DNA of 64,000 bases. It comes from Armillaria gallica (Eukaryota > Basidiomycota > Agaricomycetes > Agaricales > Physalacriaceae). Shown piece by piece: positions 59,618-64,000 of the stretch. The DNA lies in contig JBANDB010000011.1 of assembly GCA_037576215.1 (NCBI GenBank), positions 930,001-994,000 of the forward strand, written 5' to 3'. The translations under genes were made by a program, and so were the position numbers. The stretch's first letter is position 1. Each line of letters opens with the position of its first letter. Under the pieces are notes generated by a model. It did no database searches. It was given only the letters and a program-made list of their open reading frames with translations, and was not told the origin of the DNA.

Positions 59618-60438
59618 ATGAGCAAGCCAGGAGGAGGATGGGAAGGTCACGATGCCGGGGTGAATGGGGAGCTTCTGAGGGAGGTTTTGCATGACTTGGA
59701 AGGACTGGTGGTAGGCAGCGGCACATCGAGGTGAGTCAAATTTAGCATGGAGAGCATATGGTGAGCATACGGTGACACCTGCATCCCCACAACAGTAGCG
59801 GTTCGCCACTAGTCATCTCTTCTGAGGCTATCGCTGACCACCCCTTCCTTGCTGCGTTCACCACCACTCCACATGCTGATCCTCCACTGATGCCCTTACA
59901 CACCCTTCCTTGTGCGTTCAGGTGTGTTTCCTGCCACGAGCCACTCTGTGTTGACCCCGTTCTTGCCTACTGCAATGATGATGATGATGAGCCCAGGGAA
60001 TTCAGCAAGATCTGGGCCCTCACTGAATGTGGGCACCTACTTGACAGCGCCTGCATATCCACCTACCTCTGTCACCCCAAATGAGTCATGAGGAGTCTGA
60101 TCCCTCCCTCCAAACAGCTCTGGGACTGTACTCATGCCGAGCGCCCATCCCCCTCTGCGATGGTGTTTTCGTGTCCGGTCCCATCTTGCAACACGACCTT
60201 CCGCACAATCCAAGTGGGAACGGCCACCAAGCCTCGCTGGACCTTCAGCAGAGATGCCAGTGGTCAACGGCCTCTGCTTATGCCCTATGGCCACTACTGG
60301 TGTGATCCACGGGGCTATGCTACTCTGGAAGACTTGGATCATGCCGGAGTGTGATTTGATGTCACGGTCCATGGATGGGAGGATCCAATGCGATGGCAGT
60401 TTCAGAAGATGGTACCATTGATGAAGGAGTACTCATAG
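59618..60438 (+). pseudogene. RING-like zinc-finger gene, broken
   Basis: ATG at 59618 begins MSKPGGGWEGHDAGVNGELL. An intron at 59731-59795 splices to SSGSPLVISSEAIADHPFLA. A RING-like arrangement follows: CVSCHEPLC, then ECGHLLDSACISTYLC, then CPVPSCNTTF further on. The last Cys pair suits a C-x2-C / C-x-H / C-x4-C pattern, as in RING or related fingers. TGA at 60082 and at 60352 interrupt the frame where CGA is likely; it ends at TAG near 60436. The protein would be about 250 residues. It follows the exonuclease gene by 0.5 kb on the same strand, so the two may belong to one element. Function as a ubiquitin ligase is inference only. Confidence 0.6.
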
Positions 60439-60659
60439 GGCACCGTTGTGTAGTTGTAGCTTAGCACCATCTGTTGTAATACTGTACATATGTAATAACA
60501 TTTTTTTTGGACTTCATCCTGTTTGCTCCCTTCCCAGGCTGGCCCCAGGCCTTCACCAACACCAACCTTAAGAACATGACTGTCTTTGCTTCTTGCGGAC
60601 ATGAGGATCTGCAGCCAACTTTCTTTTACGGTTGCTCTCTGTTTGTCCTGAGCCGAGGG

Positions 60660-62371
60660 TGTTACGATTTTTCAACATTTTCCCTTATCTAATCTTATCT
60701 GGCCCCTCGGCTTCTCATGGCACCTCGGCAACTTGGCTTCTCACAGCACCTTCGGCAACTCAGCATGAAACCCCAACAATCAAACCCCAAGACTTCGCGC
60801 GAAGCCGCAGACGATTGGTATTTTTAGATTCCGAATATCGTATATAAGTAACACAGCTCTCAGCCACGTACCCTAGCTTCGAGCTAAGTTTAATACACCC
60901 TGGACTTTACTCTTATTGCTTGCCAAGAGCCTACCCATTGATGAACCTAGAGACTCCTGCGGGCAGAAAACACAAGACCTGTAACGGCAAGTGTAGTCAA
61001 ACACAGAATCTGAAGGCAGGTTCTAGCGAGTCTAGTCTTGCACCTCTGTGCGATGACTGTAGCTTCCTGGTGGTGTAGCGACATGTTGCTACGCTTTGTT
61101 ATGATTCTCTGAAGGCTGTTCAGAGGCTCAAGGTATGTACGCGAACTTTCCTGGAAGGGAAAAGGTGCGTAAACGTGGGTGTGTGCTGAGCGGGGGCGAC
61201 CTAGATGCGGCGCGAACTATTTGGTGTCGGAATCCTGGCTACGGTTCCGGTAGAAGATATTTTCCTATGCTCGCGTGCTTTCTTTAGAGAAACGCAGAGA
61301 TGGAGCTGGCTTATCTAGAGAAACTCGAATTAGTATCGTTCCTAACTTATAGGAACAGTATGCTGTTGGTGTTAGAGACTAAAGTTCGGAACCCTAGCTA
61401 CGGATTACCCTTTGAAGTCTTCAGGTATGCGAATTTATGACAGGAGGATGACAAACAAGGTAGTCTTTATATGATACCCTTGCTTGTGTTTTGGACGAGA
61501 GGACGTGAATCAAGTTATTTAACACTTGGTAGCTAGCGAGTTTGGAGAAACTTCGCAAAGTGTTATATCTCTTAAGAACGTAGAGATATTAACTTTAATT
61601 CGCGTGTATTGGGTGGTGTGTGTGGTGTGTGTATCCTCTATGGAGAACTGTCTTTTTCTATCTACAGTCCATCGGTTTTTATACTACAGAGTTGTACTTG
61701 CTAAGTAAGCGAACTTTTACCTTGGCTTAATAACCGCAGTACATGATTTGTGAGCGTAGCAAACTATTTGTAATCGTAGTGCAAATATACCGTGTGCTAC
61801 TCTACTGTGCATGCTTATAAAAAAGTTCGCGTAGCCTAATAAAGCTACAGAAGGTTTACTAATTTACTTACTACTTACTCAGCCGCAGTTAATGGCTCAC
61901 TAATCTCTACTATATTTCTAAGCTGTAAAAGTGTATCCATATGGCCTCTTGAGAATCCGTAGCTATGCATAGCCTTCGCATAGTTAAACCGCGTGACCGT
62001 ATGGCTCTATCCACGTGCAAAGGCCTAGAATAATGACGCGTGTCTAATTTACTGCGGAAGGATTGGCAATCAATGTGCCTGGAGGCACAATGACTCATAG
62101 ATATCGGAGCGAAAGTTCACGTGGGGTGGGAGATTTAATATGATTCGACCTGTGCTGGACTTGCAACGTTTGGTTTAGTGAAAGGCCACGTAAGGGAGAT
62201 AGGCGATAAATTGTAAGTGGTGTCCGTGATATCAGAGCGCACAGAGCCTGAAGGCTCATCACCGTTAAATCGAGTCACTGTAATAGACGCCACGGTTCTA
62301 TTGTCCTATCCAAAGTGAGAGGTAGTGCTCGTTAGATGCCTAGTCTGTTATTCCCAAGTCTGATTATAACA
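60660..62371 (+). repeat. LTR-like sequence of a second, related Ty3-type element
   Basis: It starts TGTTACGATTTTTC, like the other LTRs read in sense, and shares TATATAAG (60841), CTCTCAGCCA and CCCTAGCTTCGAGCTAAG. It ends TATAACA directly before a primer-binding site. Its 1.7 kb is four times longer than the other LTR, and the sequence from about 60930 to 62330 has no match, so it carries a long U5 or an internal insertion. No second LTR was found in the window. Confidence 0.65.
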
Positions 62372-62388
62372 GTTAGCTCGAAGCTTTC
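62372..62388 (+). other. primer-binding site of the second element
   Basis: GTTAGCTCGAAGCTTTC follows the LTR end. TTAGCTCGAAGCT is exactly complementary to AGCTTCGAGCTAA at 60875-60887, about 34 bases after the TATA box, repeating the arrangement of the minus-strand element. Confidence 0.7.
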
Positions 62389-62423
62389 TACTACGACCTC
62401 CCTCGTATACCGAGAGGTCTCTT

Positions 62424-62618
62424 ATGCCCACGAAATACGTATGCCACCAAAAGAATCCAGAGCAAAAAGCTGAATCGGGAGGAAGACAGAAACCAGTAAA
62501 AAGGGTCAGGAAAAGAAGGACCATCAAGCGAAGTAGGCAGGACGAACGCCCCAGGAACGACACTAACGACTCCTATGACTACTGTGGATACGGCGATTAT
62601 GACGCCAACATCGACTAA
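62424..62618 (+). CDS. leader ORF a homologue: basic protein
   Basis: Sixty-four codons, MPTKYVCHQKNPEQKAESGG, a strongly basic middle and the tail YDYCGYGDYDANID, matching ORF a of the other element. It is intact and starts about 50 bases after the LTR end. Confidence 0.6.
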   Translation: MPTKYVCHQKNPEQKAESGGRQKPVKRVRKRRTIKRSRQDERPRNDTNDSYDYCGYGDYDANID

Positions 62619-62733
62619 CGCCCTGCGATTCGCACTCCTAAACCTCGTCGCTCTCATCCTTCTCAAATTCCTCCTCTACCAGATCTCCCAACTCCTTCGG
62701 GACCTCGAGCAGCCCAGGCGGTGCGATCGATGA
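62599..62733 (+). CDS. leader microprotein with one hydrophobic helix
   Basis: ATG at 62599, overlapping the end of the basic ORF, opens MTPTSTNALRFALLNLVALI with a clear membrane helix, 44 residues. It corresponds to ORF d of the other element (shared YQI/YQV core and a charged tail). Its stop TGA at 62731 overlaps the next ATG. Confidence 0.55.
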   Translation: MTPTSTNALRFALLNLVALILLKFLLYQISQLLRDLEQPRRCDR

Positions 62734-63041
62734 CCCCCGATCTGACCAATCAGCAAACTATCGCCCTAGGAATGGCCATTAGCACCGCCACCTTCCTCTG
62801 TCTCCTCACCGCGGCACTAGTACTCGCCTACTCCGAACAAATACGAGCATTCCTCCACCGGCGAGGGGTGCTCATCGTTCCACCACCACCTCCGGTCCCA
62901 TCCCATTATGTCATGCTCCCCCGATTCGACGCGACCACCGTCCGGCCAGGACTCTGTGCCTCCCAGGTTAGCGCGCTGACACGCTTGAAAAGCATTCACA
63001 CGTGTAAATTTGCGAATTGTACAAATGAGTACAGGCAATAA
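62730..63041 (+). CDS. leader membrane microprotein (ORF e homologue), truncated element beyond
   Basis: ATG at 62730 overlaps the preceding stop (ATGA). MTPDLTNQQTIALGMAISTA leads into the hydrophobic helix FLCLLTAALVLAYSEQIRAF and HRRGVLIVPPPP, aligning with ORF e. Similarity ends near 62945 at Pro-rich sequence, and the remaining residues to 63041 may be unrelated. No gag or pol follows, so the element is broken here. Confidence 0.5.
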   Translation: MTPDLTNQQTIALGMAISTATFLCLLTAALVLAYSEQIRAFLHRRGVLIVPPPPPVPSHYVMLPRFDATTVRPGLCASQVSALTRLKSIHTCKFANCTNEYRQ

Positions 63042-63868
63042 TGCCCAGACACGAAGGCAATGATGAAAGCAACAGAGCGCAGTGTTTATAATGCCAGTAA
63101 TGATATTACCAGAGTAAAGCTGGGTGGAGCGCATGGCTTAACCTGAGAATGGTACTAGAAAGGCCATACTAGGTATGAAGTCCCAGTGCTTGACACTGAG
63201 TGCTCTGACAAGGCAAAGCATACGCGCACTAAGAATAGCGCGGGACACGCTTGCGGGGTAATTAAGACTTCGCGTAGCAGTGATCTATGATGCGCAAGGC
63301 ATGGCAGGCCCAGAGCTTAGAGTTCTAGACCTTGAGATGTCAGAACTCAAGTAAATCCGAAGTTCCGGGCTTCAGCCAAAATGCGCGAGGCCTAGACAAG
63401 AAGCACATTGCCCTCACTACAATGGAATTCCCTGTGAGAATACTAGGAAGCGAAATAAGAGTTGCGAGGTAGGCTATAACTCTGGGGATATGGCAACTGA
63501 TGTCAACCCGCGTGTCATAGCCTTGGTAACCGATGCCGTGACACTCAGAGACAGGACCTGGCCCCGGGCCAGACTCCTGAGTCAGTGCCAAGCTATGGCG
63601 TGATAATTGCAACATGCGTGGGATGCAGGCGAAAGTACCCTGCAGCTTAAATAATACTATATTTGGTGGTACAAATTTGTAGGATGTAAAATAGATAAAT
63701 AGCGCAGTGTACTTGTAGTGTACAAGTTTCGGACCCCCGTTGTAGTCGCGCGCAAGCCTCCAGCTTGACGCCCTAGCAGCAGGATTAGTTTGTAACTTCG
63801 AGCGAGAGAATAAACCTAGAATTGATATCATACCGAGTGAATTGAGTTGCGCGCGAGGCGTAGAAAGC
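63042..63868. other. unassigned sequence
   Basis: Non-coding sequence with CGCG-containing short motifs similar in flavour to 61140-61300 (for example CGCGTAGC). No ORF, RNA or repeat is supported; it may be non-coding retrotransposon sequence. Confidence 0.3.
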
Positions 63869-63916
63869 TTAGCGGGGGACTTGCTTAGCAGGGGACTTGC
63901 CTAGCAGGGGACTTGT
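63869..63916 (+). repeat. three tandem copies of a 16-bp repeat
   Basis: TTAGCGGGGGACTTGC, TTAGCAGGGGACTTGC and CTAGCAGGGGACTTGT follow without gap. No function is apparent. Confidence 0.9.
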
Positions 63917-64000
63917 GTATGGTTTGAGTGATTGGTTGATTGCGCTCTACCCTGAGAATAAGAGATATTGTGTCATTGCGGACGCGCTCTTGAGTTTTGA

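Noticed and set aside
18889..60438. TGA read as arginine (alternative genetic code)
   Set aside because: TAG stops, frameshifts and insertions occur in the same genes and apparent gene ends also use TGA; CpG transitions explain the pattern.
63869..63916. CRISPR-like array
   Set aside because: Repeats are directly adjacent with no spacers, and the genome is eukaryotic.

Overview
This is an intergenic, transposon-rich stretch of a filamentous basidiomycete (Agaricomycete) genome. The basis is short 50-70 bp GT-AG introns, remnants of the basidiomycete DUF6534 multi-span membrane protein family, a basidiomycete-type Helitron RepHel, a Tf1/sushi-like chromodomain Ty3 retrotransposon, and a DUF6729/exonuclease gene of the kind found in agaricomycete mobile DNA. 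I found no intact host gene. Every recognisable coding sequence is broken. Most internal stops are TGA where the family would carry arginine (CGA to TGA), so CpG decay seems to be the main inactivating process.

Layout. 1-18532: five decayed DUF6534 copies on the minus strand (start codons near 1442, 5292, 8704, 13466, 18092), separated by decayed companion blocks that are also repeated (called X/Y and W here). 18533-26421: two head-to-tail Helitrons. The first (18533-24216) holds a broken RepHel gene that itself carries a 265 bp CACTA-like MITE. The second (24217-26421) is non-coding. 26422-39960: more decayed tandem blocks (W, V, Z, Y), a 702 bp Mutator-like inverted-repeat element (27537-28238), a probable further insertion near 32235-32927, and a sixth DUF6534 copy on the plus strand (33963-35954).

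40447-59090: a long multi-intron gene with an AT-hook-like start, acidic region, DUF6729-like region, DEDD 3'-5' exonuclease and Cys-rich tail. It is split by a 12.5 kb Ty3-type LTR retrotransposon (43342-55856, minus strand, 5 bp TSD CAGCA). Inside that element's gag sits a roughly 3 kb near-perfect palindrome (49359-52343) carrying tRNA-Glu-like modules, giving three nested insertion levels. 59618-60438 is a decayed RING-like gene. 60660-63041 is the 5' end of a related LTR element on the plus strand. 63869-63916 is a small tandem repeat.

The most novel signals are: (i) short overlapping ORFs with hydrophobic helices between LTR and gag, conserved with an ATGA stop/start overlap in two related LTR elements; (ii) 13-nt complementarity between the predicted transcript 5' end and the primer-binding site in both elements, suggesting self-priming; (iii) the palindromic element with 140-bp internal repeats and a tRNA-like head; (iv) the tandem Helitron pair with matching termini.
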